From: Amphibalanus amphitrite
Lineage: Eukaryota; Arthropoda; Thecostraca; Balanomorpha; Balanidae
Direction: 5' to 3'
Assembly: GCF_019059575.1 (NCBI RefSeq)
Contig: NW_024882033.1
Coordinates: forward strand, 62,001-126,000
Length of the DNA: 64,000 nucleotides
Shown: positions 44,501-55,200 of the stretch, piece by piece
Layout of the letters: the number at the start of each line of letters is the position of its first letter
How positions within the stretch are numbered: the first letter of the stretch is position 1
Notes under the pieces: generated by a model
Told to the model about the DNA's origin: nothing
Seen by the model: the letters and a program-made list of their open reading frames with translations, nothing else
Database searches by the model: none
Made by a program: the position numbers and the translations under genes

Positions 44501-47500
44501 TGACGTCAGTCTGACGTCATTTGCGGCCAACCTATCATAGCCTTTGGAAAAAATTGGTCACAATGTGTAAAATTGATGCCCGGGAGGGTACCTACTGAAA
44601 GTTTGGTGACGATCGACGCAGCGGTTCTGGAGATATATTGAAAAGTCTGGAGGAGGAATACCTCCCCCCACCCCCACCACCACCAGGGTGCGGGTTAAAG
44701 CATTCTGGCTCAGACAAGGAGTGATATACTTTGGCGGCTGGTGCTTCAAGCAAACATTACTGGTCCCGACTCCAGGCATAGTTAACCCTCGCCCGCACAT
44801 GCCATTTTCCCATCCTAGAACGCACATGGGGGTGGGTGGTTGCCAACACCCCCCCCCGCGCCGTTTCGTTCCTGTTGGAGATAGAGCTTCGCGGTAAAGA
44901 CCAAAAAGATTCTTTGGGAAGAGACAAATCCAATGATACCCAGTTTTATCTTCTCATGTCAGTCATTGACCTTCCAGGTCAGGTCAAACTAAAAAAATGT
45001 TGCTGTTTTGGGTCACCGTTGGATATCAAGTGCGCTGCTCATCATACACCGATGACGATGCCGAATTGTGGTGCCAAACCAGCTAGAACCTCTTGGTCAC
45101 ACTATCCCACCAGGTTTTTGATGCTGAGGTCATTTCAGGTCAAGTTAGGTCAAGGTCAATGATATGTGCTTGTATGTCTGTGTGTTTCTGTATGTATACT
45201 GATGTGTGCACCGATTGTTTATGTGTCCATATTACATGAGATCGCGAAATGAGAAGTTTTTTTTTCAAAAATACAGTCAAAGAAACTTCACGAAAAGTAA
45301 ATTCAGCTTGCCTAAAACGCAATGTTTTTAGATGACCTAGGTTGACCTTGACCCTGACCTTGACATCTGTACATCGTCGAACAACATGTTCCATGATAGG
45401 TGGGAGGTAAGAGTGGCAAAAAAGGCCGAAATCAAGGTGTCAAAAGCTCACAAGACCCATAGCCAACGCAAGATATTGGATATTTGTCATTTGGGTCATG
45501 ACATGACCTGAAGAACAAGGCATATCTCCGAAACCAAAAACCACAGACGCTTGAACTTTTCAGTAGACATCAAGAAAGGATAGAGGAGCAGCTATACGAT
45601 AAATCAGGCTTCTAGCTCAAAAAATGTTGAGTGCAGAGCAGAAAAAACTACCTGGGGGATGGCACCCCCCCCCCTCCCATGTGCGGGCGAGGGTTAATCG
45701 GCTCTGGCAGCTCCTTTTCCGGCCAGTCATATCCAGAAAGTGATCAATCCGTGGGAGAAACACGGTAGTCGCAAAGCGAAAAATTTTCCCTGTAAGGAGC
45801 TGATTAGGTGCGATATTTCCTTGCGTTTCAGCCGCGTTTTCGTGTCTTTCGAGACGCCGTTCCAGTGTAGCTCGCCCAATGTTAATTGCAATGTCACAAA
45901 AAAAAATTGAGAACGACATAACGCTAAAACCGACATCTTGGGACTTGGATGAAACGCATGGAAAATGTGGGGTGTAGCTGAACAAAATAAAGGTAGAAAT
46001 ACGATTTGAGTAAAGATCTGATTCACATGTTATAACCGAAGGTTTGTTGTCAATAGTTAAAACACTATTCTTTAGAATTGTGTTTTTCTATTGAAAAACA
46101 AATCTGAGTTCCTAAGAAATACCACCCTTATCATATATCTATCCGACCTGGTATCATATCATACGCATCGCGTTACTCGTCGCGACTGCTACCGAGACGG
46201 ACAAGTCCCAAAAACCGGCCCCTTTCCGTGCGTACTAGCCAGCCGGCGTCTCACGTATCCCGGTAGCGGGGTGACACCACACCGCCGACACCCCCACTCG
46301 GGGTATAAAGGCCGCCACCGGCCGTCGTCAGTCACACAGCGCCACAGCTCCCAGTCAGCAGCCAGTCAGCTCGACAGCGCAGCCCTGCAGCAGCCATGTT
46401 CCCCGCTCACTTCTACCGCTCCGAGTACGGTGCCATGATGCGCCGCGACGACTTCGACGGCTTCCACCCTGCCGCCGGCTTCCGTTCCAACTACCGCATG
46501 TTCGGCGACTACGGCGACTACATGGGCTCCGACTTTGACTTCTACCGGCCCGGCGGCTGGGGTGGCTACATGGGCAGCTACAACGACTTCGATGGCGACT
46601 ACCTCCGTGGCGACTACCTCCGTGGCGACTACTGGGACTTCTTCTGCTAGTGGAGGCGGTGATGGCTCGTCCGGGAAGCAGCGTGAACTGTGGTGATGGG
46701 TGACCAGGGACGCCGTGGAAGCAGCGGTGTCTGTTGGTATTTATGTCGTTTATAACGACATATGCTATTTATAACAAAAGCCTCACGTACTAACCCACTG
46801 CAGGTGACGGATCATGACAGATGGTGTCTTTCAAATACATAACTGAAAAGTCTGTCGTGTTTTCATTCTTTGTTTCCATGTTTAGTCCAGTACGGTGCCT
46901 TGTGGGCGCATTATTATTTTTCAGACCTGAAAGTTTGCTTTCTTTCCCACATAGTCGCAAACTTGCATCCACGAAACGGTTTTGTGTGGGCATCATCAAG
47001 AAGCCTTGACACTGCATAGAGCTTCGTGACCTTTTTTGCAGAATCGAATTTTTTTGTAAAAGCTCTCCTTCCTCCTACACACACAAGTTTCAAAACACCT
47101 CGCCACCCTAAATACAACTTCAAAAATTCAGAGGTAATGTGTGACCTTTCAGCTGGCTCCGAAGGCCACTGAGGTCCTGAGGTAGCTCAAGTCACTGGGG
47201 CCCGTAGATGGTTTCGAAGGTGGCTTGGAATGAACGGTTTATGAGCTGTTAGTGGCCCCGTCTTCCAAAACCGATGACATTCAATTTGATATTTTTTAGT
47301 GATCAACATCCCGTTCTTTTGGAGATCACGAGTACCTTCGCCACTGGTCTGTACCAAATGCATGTACAGGCGGCCAGTAACACATACTCAGTGCTAAACC
47401 GGTCTGCACCGGCAGAAGACATGTTTGTGTGTGTGTGTGTGTCTCACTTCTGCCATCTTCTGACCGTGCGGGGTAGGTACTCGGCTATTGACCCAGCGGT

Positions 47501-50500
47501 GCGGGAGCTACCAGTTACCACCAGTGACGCCCTGTCGCCTCTCTCTATGTACAGATTTCAAGCTGACGGACATGGACGAGTGGCCCGACTCGGACGAGGG
47601 GGATGAGGACGAATCGGGGGAGGAGGGAGACGACGACGAGGACCGCAAAAAGAAGAAAAAACGCGACGTCAAAGGTAAGCTGGACAATAATTTAGCTGCT
47701 TTCGCTCAAAATCGAAATGTGCTTTTACCAGAACCGCTCGGTAACCATGCTATTCTTTTGATGCTCGTTAACGACAGCTTTTCCATTTGTTTTCAACCAG
47801 GCTGTTGTTTAACATCTGTCAGCGCGTGTAGGCTGTAGAAATTAACTATAATAGAAGCGTTATTTATATAATTGGAACCGACTCATTGAATGCTTTGTAT
47901 TTATATAATTGGAACCGACTCATTGAATGCTTTGCTGGGTTCCTTTAGGCTATCTTTTAATTTAATTTTTGCTTTGTTCATAGTCGACTCTTGCATCTGT
48001 TAAAGACGTCGTTTGGTATTGATATCGTTCCTTATGTGCGCCCACAGAGAAAATGAAGAAGAAGAATCGGAAGTCGAACGTGAAGGACGAGGCGTTCGAG
48101 GACAGTGACGACGGCGACGACGAGGGCAGGGAGATGGACTACATCTCCGACTCGTCAGAGAGGTACCGGGTAGCAGACAGTCGCCTGAATGAATGGCGCG
48201 GGGAGTCGCGGTTTATTGAGATTGCACTTCTAGTAGGTGGTCGACATTGTTAGTTCCTGGATAAGTATGTCAGTTTAGAGCTCCTTTTGATCCTACTAGG
48301 GTTTGACAACCATCATGTAGAAGGCGTTCTGCTGGGTGGCTTCCAGTTCGGATTCATAGCGGCCGTGCGAAAGACTCGCGCCGTGTGCCCACTGCCCAGC
48401 CATCATTCTGGTCTAGACCCTAGTCTAGACAACGTTATACAGGGTGATCCAAAAAAATTGGAACCCCTAACTTAAAATGTCCGTAAGTCCGAAAGTTTTC
48501 ACATTATTGACAAATTGCAAACACCATTAGAAAGAGCGTTCAATTCTCTATAAAACCAAGTTGATTGAACTTAATTATTACTATAAATATTGCCCTAGTT
48601 ATATGCCTATAAAATATGTGTCCCAAAACTCACTGAAACGGTTTTTGAGCATTATGCGCAAATCAGTGATTTGCGGTTTGCTGTTCTGACCATGTCGCAT
48701 GTTGGAGGTTCATGAATAAAAATAGCTCATTCACGTACTATTGTAAGGAATTTAAATTTCAACAGGAGCAAAAAAAAAGTCATTCGGTGCTCCGTGCCAC
48801 ACGGCCCACTCAGTGGTCGAGTTTCAGGAACAGGCCTGCCCGGCCTTCATCGAGCCACATGCCTGGCCACCGAAGAGTCCTGACCTCAACCCTTTTAACT
48901 TTTCGTGTGGAGCGAACTGGAGCGAATTATGTATAGAGGTCAGAGGATCAGCACCATAGAGGAGCTGAAGGAAAGGCTGACGGCCTGCTGGGACCAGTTG
49001 TCCCAGAAACTGCTGGCCTGCGTCGTCGGAGCCGTCCCGAAGCGACTGCAGGCCTGCGTGACGGCCAACGGAGCACGGTTTGAGCACATGCTGGGATGAA
49101 CAGCGGAAGCTAGGACGCGTGTATCTGTTCTATTGTGTGCTTCTGTGTAAACTTTTATGTAATAAAATTGAAATTGGATGTGGAGTTATTCGCAAAAAAC
49201 AACAGATGGAGTGCTAACGGACTTCAGTGCATTGTTAACAATTGGCGATTTCGTTTCACTCAGTTTTCTGACGCTCATTCCAAAAGCTAATAGCGTGTCA
49301 ATGCTTTACAACATACATGCAATAATTTGACGTGATTTTATAGAGGATTTAATGCTCTTTGTAATGGTGTTTGCAATTTGTCAATAAAGTGAATACTTTC
49401 GGACTTATAGACATTTTAAGTTAGGGGTTCCAATTTTTTTGGATCACCCTGTATGTTTCGCTGCTCCCCTCCTGCTTTCTCATTGCCGCTCGCAATGTGA
49501 CGGTATTACCTCACCAGCGATTGGCTCTTTGTTGTGCTGTAGTATCTCCTCTTTAACTCCGACCTCGCCCACGTTCCTCTAGCGAGGACGAGCTGAAGCC
49601 CGTCACGGAGGAGAAGGGAGTGGACCAGGAGGACGCGCTCAAACGGCTGCTCGACTCGGACGCCGAGGTCGAGGAGTCTTCAGAGGAGGAGAAAAAGAGC
49701 GACGAAGACGAGGAGAAGAAGAAAGAGGAGGAGGACCAGCAGCCCGAGAAAAAGAAGAAGAGCAAGAAGAAGAAAAAGAAGAAGGAGGTTGAGAAAGAGG
49801 AGAAGAGCAGCGATAGCGATAACGCCGATAGTTCGGAGGACGAGAAGGCGGCGCCCAAAGTCAAGACTGAGGGGTAAGTGGTAACGAACCTGGTAGATAG
49901 GTGCTTAAGATGTAACCTTCCTTCCTCATCGATCAATGGTCAAATGGTGATGTTCATTGGTTGTCGATGTGAGATCTAATTTATTCTTCCCAATTACCAT
50001 ATCGCCACGACGCCAGTATGGCCGTGCGATGCTGTCTGTCGTGTTTGCGCCTATGCGTGATCTGCTTCTACCCCATCTAACTCCACCCCTGCTCGCAGCT
50101 CCGGCGCCGGCCCGGCGGCCGCCGCTCCCCCGGCGCCCTCCAAGGCCGAGAAGATCCTGAACGACATGAAGGCGGCTGATAATGGTACGCTGACGGGCGC
50201 TAAGCGGCCCTCGCCCACCGGCGGCCGGGCCGACGGCGGCGGCGTCAAACGCAAGCCGGACGACGCGGCCGCCATGGTGGCCAAGAGGGCCAAGCTGGAG
50301 CCGGTGCCGTCGCCCCAGGTGGCCAGGTGGGTGACTGGCAGGCACCTCGGGTGCCATCCTACGGAGCACGTCCCAAGCCGCCTCGGGCTGGCCTACGGTT
50401 GTGTCTGAGCAATATCCAGCAACCTGTTTGCATTGCATTTATCTGATCTCTACATTCTGACTAATGACCACAACTATTTTTTTTAACGAATCGTTAGAAA

Positions 50501-51188
50501 TACAAACAATGGAACGTGTTCATTGATAGGTATAGTGCGTTGCGACAGCGTTTCGCATCTTCGTTTGGTTCTACTCTCTGGCCCTCTTTATTCATACTAT
50601 CAAATATCAAATCTCAAGCCTCATTCCGCATCGTTGTTCTGGCATCGTGCCTGTCTAGTCCTTTCAACCCAGCCCTGTCTGACCTTGTGTCCGTCCCGGC
50701 AGCGACACGGGTATCGCGGAGGTTAGCTAGTGTTGTTCCTGTGCGTCCATAGCCGTCCCTGTCTGACCGTCTGTCGGTTCCTTCCCCATCTGTCCAGCGT
50801 CTGGCCGTTCGTCTGACCATCTGACCGTCCCTGTCTGACCGTCTGTCCGTCCCTACCCCATCTGAGTGACCAGTGTCTGTCTGGCCGTTCGTCTGACCAT
50901 CTGACCGTCACTATCTGACCGTCTGTCCGTCTCTTTCTGACCGTCTGTCCGTGTCCCATCTGACCGTGTGTCCGTCCCGGCAGCGACACGGGTATCACGG
51001 AAGAGGCCGTGCGCCGCTACCTGACACGACGACCCATGACCACCACCGAACTGCTGCAAAAGTTCAAAAGCAAGAAGGTGGGCCTCTCTTCCGACCAGCT
51101 CGTGCCAGTCATCGCGCAGATCCTCAAGAAGATCAACCCCAACAAGCAGACCATCAAGGGCAAAATGTATCTGTCGATAAACAAGTGA
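38582..51188 (+). CDS. GTF2F1: general transcription factor TFIIF, alpha subunit (RAP74)
   Basis: Ten coding exons join in phase into 530 codons plus stop: 38582-38593, 39103-39284, 40029-40163, 40541-40711, 40995-41128, 47555-47674, 48048-48162, 49583-49873, 50099-50326 and 50984-51188. All introns are GT-AG. The N-terminal half is the TFIIF dimerisation fold (VQEYSVRVPK, FGAGSEFG, REEARRKKLG, WLMRVGGK, YYVFTQAKDGAFEA, EWYNFQHVQRYKAL, MNYFTVMVKKRLK). The middle is Lys/Glu/Asp/Ser-rich and disordered (DMDEWPDSD, DEAFEDSDDGDDEGREMDY, QEDALKRLL). The last exon is the winged-helix domain (ITEEAVRRYLTRRP, KILKKINP-type, KGKMYLSI). TFIIF escorts RNA polymerase II into the preinitiation complex in the nucleus. 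Exon 1 encodes only MSSP. Length is close to human (517) and fly (577). Intron 5 is 6.4 kb and hosts a separate small gene and several transposons. Confidence 0.97.
39416..39760 (+). repeat. tRNA-derived SINE-like repeat
   Basis: Canonical polymerase III box A (TAGCTCAGTTGGTTAGAGC, from 39420) and box B (GGGTTCGAAGC, about 39486) lie in the right order. Only about five base pairs of the acceptor stem form (CCCGT with ACGGG) and the anticodon arm is expanded. It is therefore not a working tRNA. An A-rich stretch near 39740-39770 may be its tail. It lies in TFIIF-alpha intron 2, in the sense direction. Confidence 0.6.
41640..42370 (-). mobile_element. non-LTR retrotransposon 3' fragment
   Basis: The minus strand encodes the C-terminal part of an RT protein related to the one at 14125-15569: a VRSVIEFGS and ERIQHKML region, then GMFCRLPRQVNGMYEHV, ending at 41767. 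An in-frame stop follows the first motif, so it is decayed. The 3' end has an AAATAAATACATA tail at about 41640-41665. It lies in TFIIF-alpha intron 5, antisense to the gene. Confidence 0.75.
42623..44698. mobile_element. TTAA-flanked GGTCA-rich element, interrupted by a second copy
   Basis: It begins TTAACCCGCGCCCTG and ends with the complement of TTAACCCGCACCCTG, so TTAA stands at both ends and the inner ends start CCC and finish GGG, as in piggyBac-type elements. A G-run lies just inside each end. The core has many GGTCA/TGACC motifs, and a TGACGTCA followed by CAGGTCAGGTCA near 42822. No transposase. The inserted element at 43556-44414 splits it. It lies in TFIIF-alpha intron 5. Confidence 0.75.
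43556..44414. mobile_element. TTAA-flanked element nested in the preceding one
   Basis: TTAACACGCGCAGTGGAAGG at 43556 is exactly mirrored at 44395-44414. G-run and C-run blocks lie just inside the ends; on the right the CCACTG block is present twice (near 44372 and 44397). The interior is non-coding. Nesting shows it inserted after the outer element. Confidence 0.8.
44782..45697. mobile_element. TTAA-flanked GGTCA-rich element
   Basis: TTAACCCTCGCCCGCACATG at 44782 is exactly mirrored at 45678-45697. The core contains repeated AGGTCA/TGACCT motifs (near 44980, 45125-45155 and 45345-45365). No coding capacity. It sits 84 bases from the preceding element, in TFIIF-alpha intron 5. Confidence 0.8.
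46304..46310 (+). promoter_or_regulatory. TATA box of the intronic small gene
   Basis: TATAAAG at 46304-46310, 26 bases upstream of the A of a TCAGT initiator (46328-46332). This spacing is that of a standard arthropod TATA plus Inr core promoter. The first ATG downstream opens the 84-codon frame. Confidence 0.85.
46396..46650 (+). CDS. small Gly/Asp/Tyr/Phe-rich protein of unknown function, nested in TFIIF-alpha intron 5
   Basis: An intronless frame of 84 codons with a good start context (CAGCCATG), 66 bases downstream of the predicted transcription start. The protein is rich in Gly, Asp, Tyr, Phe, Arg and Met, with a C-terminal repeat of GDYLR ending GDYWDFFC. It has no signal peptide, membrane segment or domain I recognise. 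Codon use argues strongly for a real gene: every Tyr codon is TAC, and nearly all Phe and Asp codons end in C, unlike the surrounding A/T-rich intron. It runs in the same direction as the host gene. Composition suggests a disordered or self-associating, aromatic-rich protein expressed at high level, but that is inference. No AATAAA was noticed in the next 300 bases. Confidence 0.8.
   Translation: MFPAHFYRSEYGAMMRRDDFDGFHPAAGFRSNYRMFGDYGDYMGSDFDFYRPGGWGGYMGSYNDFDGDYLRGDYLRGDYWDFFC
47861..47934 (+). repeat. 37-bp perfect tandem duplication
   Basis: The 37-base unit starting TATTTATATAATTGGAACCG is present twice head to tail without change, in TFIIF-alpha intron 6. This points to a recent slippage or a polymorphic site. 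Confidence 0.9.
48440..49451 (+). mobile_element. mariner-like transposon, internally deleted
   Basis: TA (48438-48439 and 49452-49453) flanks long inverted ends that start CAGGGTGATCCAAAAAAATT. Inversion continues for about 90 bases with few mismatches. The interior keeps only the C-terminal part of a Tc1/mariner transposase on the plus strand: a QEQACPAF and PKSPDLNPF region, then ELERI-YRGQRISTIEELKE and a VPKRLQACV ending, stop at 49098. The SPDLNP-type motif contains the last catalytic Asp. The N-terminal DNA-binding part and the first two catalytic residues are gone and a frameshift lies near 48900, so it cannot act alone. It sits in TFIIF-alpha intron 7. Confidence 0.92.
50680..50730 (+). 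pseudogene. duplicated splice acceptor and first bases of the last TFIIF-alpha exon
   Basis: GTCCCGGCAGCGACACGGGT occurs here and again 281 bases downstream at the true exon 10 boundary (50984). If the AG at 50701-50702 were used, reading would continue in phase for eight codons and stop at TAG 50728-50730, removing the winged-helix domain. The DNA between the two copies is a degenerate CTGACCGTCTGTCCGTC-type tandem repeat. Confidence 0.75.
50750..50980 (+). repeat. pyrimidine-rich minisatellite before TFIIF-alpha exon 10
   Basis: Degenerate copies of CTGACCGTCTGTCCGTC (about 17-21 bases, some with CCATCTG) run up to the splice acceptor and probably serve as its polypyrimidine tract. Confidence 0.7.
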
Positions 51189-51342
51189 TCTGTGGTTGCC
51201 CTGGAGGGTAGCTTTCTCTAGGTGCTCGCGCTCGTTGGGTTTCCTCTCAGAGGGTGCCTGCGCCCCGCCACTGTCTGGTGGCTAGGTAAGCCCGGCTGTG
51301 TGTCAGGCGCTGGCCTAACCGCAGGCCGACGCCTATTTATTT

Positions 51343-51348
51343 ATTAAA
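51343..51348 (+). promoter_or_regulatory. polyadenylation signal of TFIIF-alpha
   Basis: ATTAAA 155 bases after the stop codon, in a TATTTATTTATTAAA context. This is the common variant hexamer. Confidence 0.6.
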
Positions 51349-51579
51349 CCAAGTAAGTCGCCTCGGAACACACTGCTACTCATAGTTACAACTTGTGGGG
51401 CATGCTGGGGGTATTTCGGGCAAGGGTCTGGGTCAAAGCGTGATGATTCGCGGAGTTCATTGCTCAAAAATGCCTCCTGCGTCCATTGTACCATACGCGG
51501 CGACTAAATGTCCATCATTGTACTGTTCGTACCGTTGTGACGAATCACGAATACCAATTCCTCCGGTTTTTAACTCAGT

Positions 51580-51585
51580 TTTATT
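51580..51585 (-). promoter_or_regulatory. candidate polyadenylation signal of HDAC3
   Basis: AATAAA on the minus strand, about 665 bases beyond the HDAC3 stop. It lies 232 bases from the TFIIF-alpha signal on the other strand. Confidence 0.5.
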
Positions 51586-52249
51586 ACATAACAAGCTGAT
51601 GATGGGCCAAGGGATGGGAAATGACGATTGACGATGACCCGAGTCAAAAGACTCGGACGCACCACACCACAGGTACAAAGCCATAGATACCGACACGCAC
51701 CGACAGACCGTTCGACCACCTCGTCTCGGCGCTGGCGGCACTGCTCGGGCCAAGGACTGTGCAAAAGTGACGTCCTTTGCTTACCTCCAGCGCGGTCAAC
51801 CACGGTAAAAACGAACAGGTCGTCGGCACGCACAACTCATTATCCGACATTGTTCGGCCACATGACTGAGAGGCCCAGGTCGCGACAGACCAGTAACAGT
51901 CATCTATACTTCTTATGTCGCAGTTGCCACAGTATGACATCCACCAAGCGGCTCGGTCGCCCCTTTGAGTGGCAATTGCCGTAGTCCGTCAGATAGTGTA
52001 TCAACCCGCGGGGCCAGTCTATCCAACTTCATCGAGCACTCGGTATCGGCACACGGCTTCAGAGTCCGGCGACACTGGCGACTCCACCAGAGCACATCAC
52101 TTCACATCACGTCTCACGGGGTGACCCGTCCCCACATCTCAGAGATCTTAATACACTTATACGGAGGCCATCCGCTGGACGTCGTAGCCCTGGCCGACCT
52201 CCACGGTCACGTGACACGCTCACTTCACAGTCTGTCCGGACGGAGAGAG

Positions 52250-55200
52250 TCACGTGGTTCGCGAGGTGGCGTCCTGGTCATTGTCCTTTTCCCCGTTGTA
52301 GAACTCGTTCTCAGGCTCCACCCTGAAATCAAGAGGGGTTCGAGTGAAATGGATCAAGAGATACCTACTGAACCGAGACAACTTAGTGAATACGGAACGA
52401 GTTGTTGGATGATGGAAAGACACCCGGAAACAAAAAGGGTGGGAACAGAACATGAGGACATTCTGATACGCTGCTTGTCTTTTTCATGTTACAGATATTG
52501 ACAAAGGCACAGTGAAGCCAACATGACACAGATGGTCGAAGAGCAGCCATGTTCGTCCAGTCGGCCCGGTCATCAGACCTCACCTGGCATTCGCCTCCTC
52601 CTCCGTCTCCCGCTCGTCCGGGTTCTTCATGTCCTCGTCCTCCTCCTTTTTGATGAAGTCCGTCGGCCGCTCGTGCATCTGAACGCTGCCGGCCGTAAGG
52701 AGGGGTGACGGGGCTCAGCTGTAGTTTACAAATTAAGGGAGCCAGTCAGTAGTCACACCCAGTGAGCGCTTTGCGGCAGCTAACTAGTCAGGTAAACATT
52801 GCGACATATTCAAGATGACCCGCGATTGTCAACTACCTAGTATCAAAAGAAACACATCAGTTTGTCAATAGTTCGGGCCTCTCTTACACTGAACTGTAGT
52901 ACCCCGGCACTCGCTGGCGGCTCGCCCTCTGACCCTAGTCGCCGGTCACCGACCACTTGACGTCAACACCACACTGACCTGGGAGCGAACTCGACCATGC
53001 GCAGGTTGTCCTGCGTGGTGCGGATGATGCTCTCGATGTAGGCCTTGGTGTTGCCGTTCTCCTGGCGCGGGATACTGTCCACGTGCAGACACAGGTCCGG
53101 TGCAAAGTACTCGTAGTACGCTGTGAACGGTCCGCCAATGTCAGAGCGTGTGTGCGATGTGTGCGAGGATCGCTGAATTATGAATCGATCAAATCCAATG
53201 AAGTCAGCCTTTAAGTCTGGTGTTTACTACAGATTTATAACCCCGGCGCAAAGTACTCTACCTATCAATTAATCACATCTTTCCCTTGTTATACGTTGAC
53301 CTGACGGACACAACAGTGGACACATTTGTTAGCCGTCAACAACGAAAAGGGGATCGTGTACGAATCGGAATGTCTGCAAGTAAAAGGAATTAACCCGCGC
53401 CCCACTGGGGTCTGTGTATAACACGCCCTACTGGGGGGGGGGGGCTATTCATAGCCCCCCCTCCTAACTCCGAAACTACTGGGCCGATCGTCAAAATTCA
53501 AACGGCTTCTGATAGCCCCGGCGTCGAGCGAAACCTAATTTCATTGACCTCGAGGTCACCGATGACGTCACAGGTCAGGTCAAAGTAAAAATTATTAGCA
53601 CTTTGGCTTGTTCACATTTTGGGCTCTGGCCGCCGTCTTACAAGTCAGATCAGGCTCATTTTTGGTTTCCACACTCGTGAACAGATGCTCTAGATACCTT
53701 GCGGGTACCAAACTTGTACTTTGATTTTCAGGTCAGGGTCAGGTCATCACAGGTCACGAAAATATTATATCATGCGTCGGTCACGTGACACATGTTTTAT
53801 GGTCCATTTAGGCCATAGATTTCGAATTTGATGTCGTCTATGTCATTCGAGGTCATTTTGAGTCGAATTTAGCTTAGGTCAGGTCACTTTCAGGTCAAAA
53901 AAGGTCAAATTTTGAAGTTGAAATTTTTCAACAAAAAAGGTGTCTATTGGATGCATTTTGAGCTCAGGAACACGATGGTGCCATTTATATTGGTGTACGA
54001 TGCCAAATACGTACTGAAAAATTGATTTGAAAAATTAATAATTGTGAATTTTTTGCAATAATGCGTATAACTTGGCCATTTTTGAAGATATTTAGCTAAA
54101 ACTTGCTAGAGTTAGTCATAATCATGCGTTCTGTCACATATATTCCGGTTTTTTTTCGAAAAGTCAAAAACTTTTTGAAAAAAATATAAAAATATAAATT
54201 TTGAATATTATTATATAAAATTTTCGAAATTTTCAAAAATTTTGAAAATCCGAGATAGCAGTTTGATAGCGCGGTCAATTCTGAGTTCTTTCATGCAAAG
54301 AAATTGGATCTAGCTTAAAAACTGAGCTCTTGGGAGCGATTGCCGTGGTTCAATGTTTTGCGTCGAAATCGGACGAACATGACGTCACTCTGACGTCATT
54401 TCCGGCCGACCTATGGTAGGTACGAAGTTCAAATTTTGACACAAGGTGTCAAATTGATGCAGCCGAAGGTACTAAAAGTTTGGCGTCGATCTGTCAAGCG
54501 GTTTGGAAGTTATTGCAGAAAAACGGGAGGGGGGCTATAAATAGCCCCCCCCCCAGTGGGGCGCGGGTTAAGATTATATAGCCCCGTTATGTCACTCGGT
54601 CGCCGTCCACTGACTGGTGTACGGGAGCTCGTCGCTAATCTCCGTGTCCACAAGGATCGAGGTCTCGTAGGTCCAGCAGCGCGCCACGTTCTTCAGCACG
54701 TAGCCGCCGCCGCCCAGCACCAGGGTCGGCACGTTCAGGTCCTTCACCATCTTCACACACTCGCTGTGGAACCGGACAAAGGAGCGGGCAGACGTCAGAC
54801 ATCATGGGGAGGTAGAGTCAGATACAGCTACAAGCAAGGGGAAATGGTAATGGGTAAAACATAGGTAACAAAATTAAGTGGGGAACATATAAGTGCAGTT
54901 AAGTTCATTGTCTCCACCAACGACCCATAACAGTAATTAGGATCACCCCGCCCGGTATCGGCCCAGTCACTGAGTGGACTAGCGACCAGTGAACCGATTG
55001 GTCCGACACTCACCCGTGTCCGCGGGTGCTGAGGTTGAAGCAGCCGAGTCGGTCCAGAGCCAGGGAGTCGGCGCCGCACTGCAGCACGATGGCCGTTGGC
55101 CGGTAATACTCCATCACAGACTGAAATCGGAGGGGGATCACATTACATGACAGACTAAAATAAAAAAAAACGGACAGTTGCACTCCATCACAGACTGAAA

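Noticed and set aside
49553-49936. Serine/phenylalanine-rich 127-codon frame on the minus strand
   Set aside because: It is the antisense shadow of the Lys/Glu-rich exon 8 of TFIIF-alpha.
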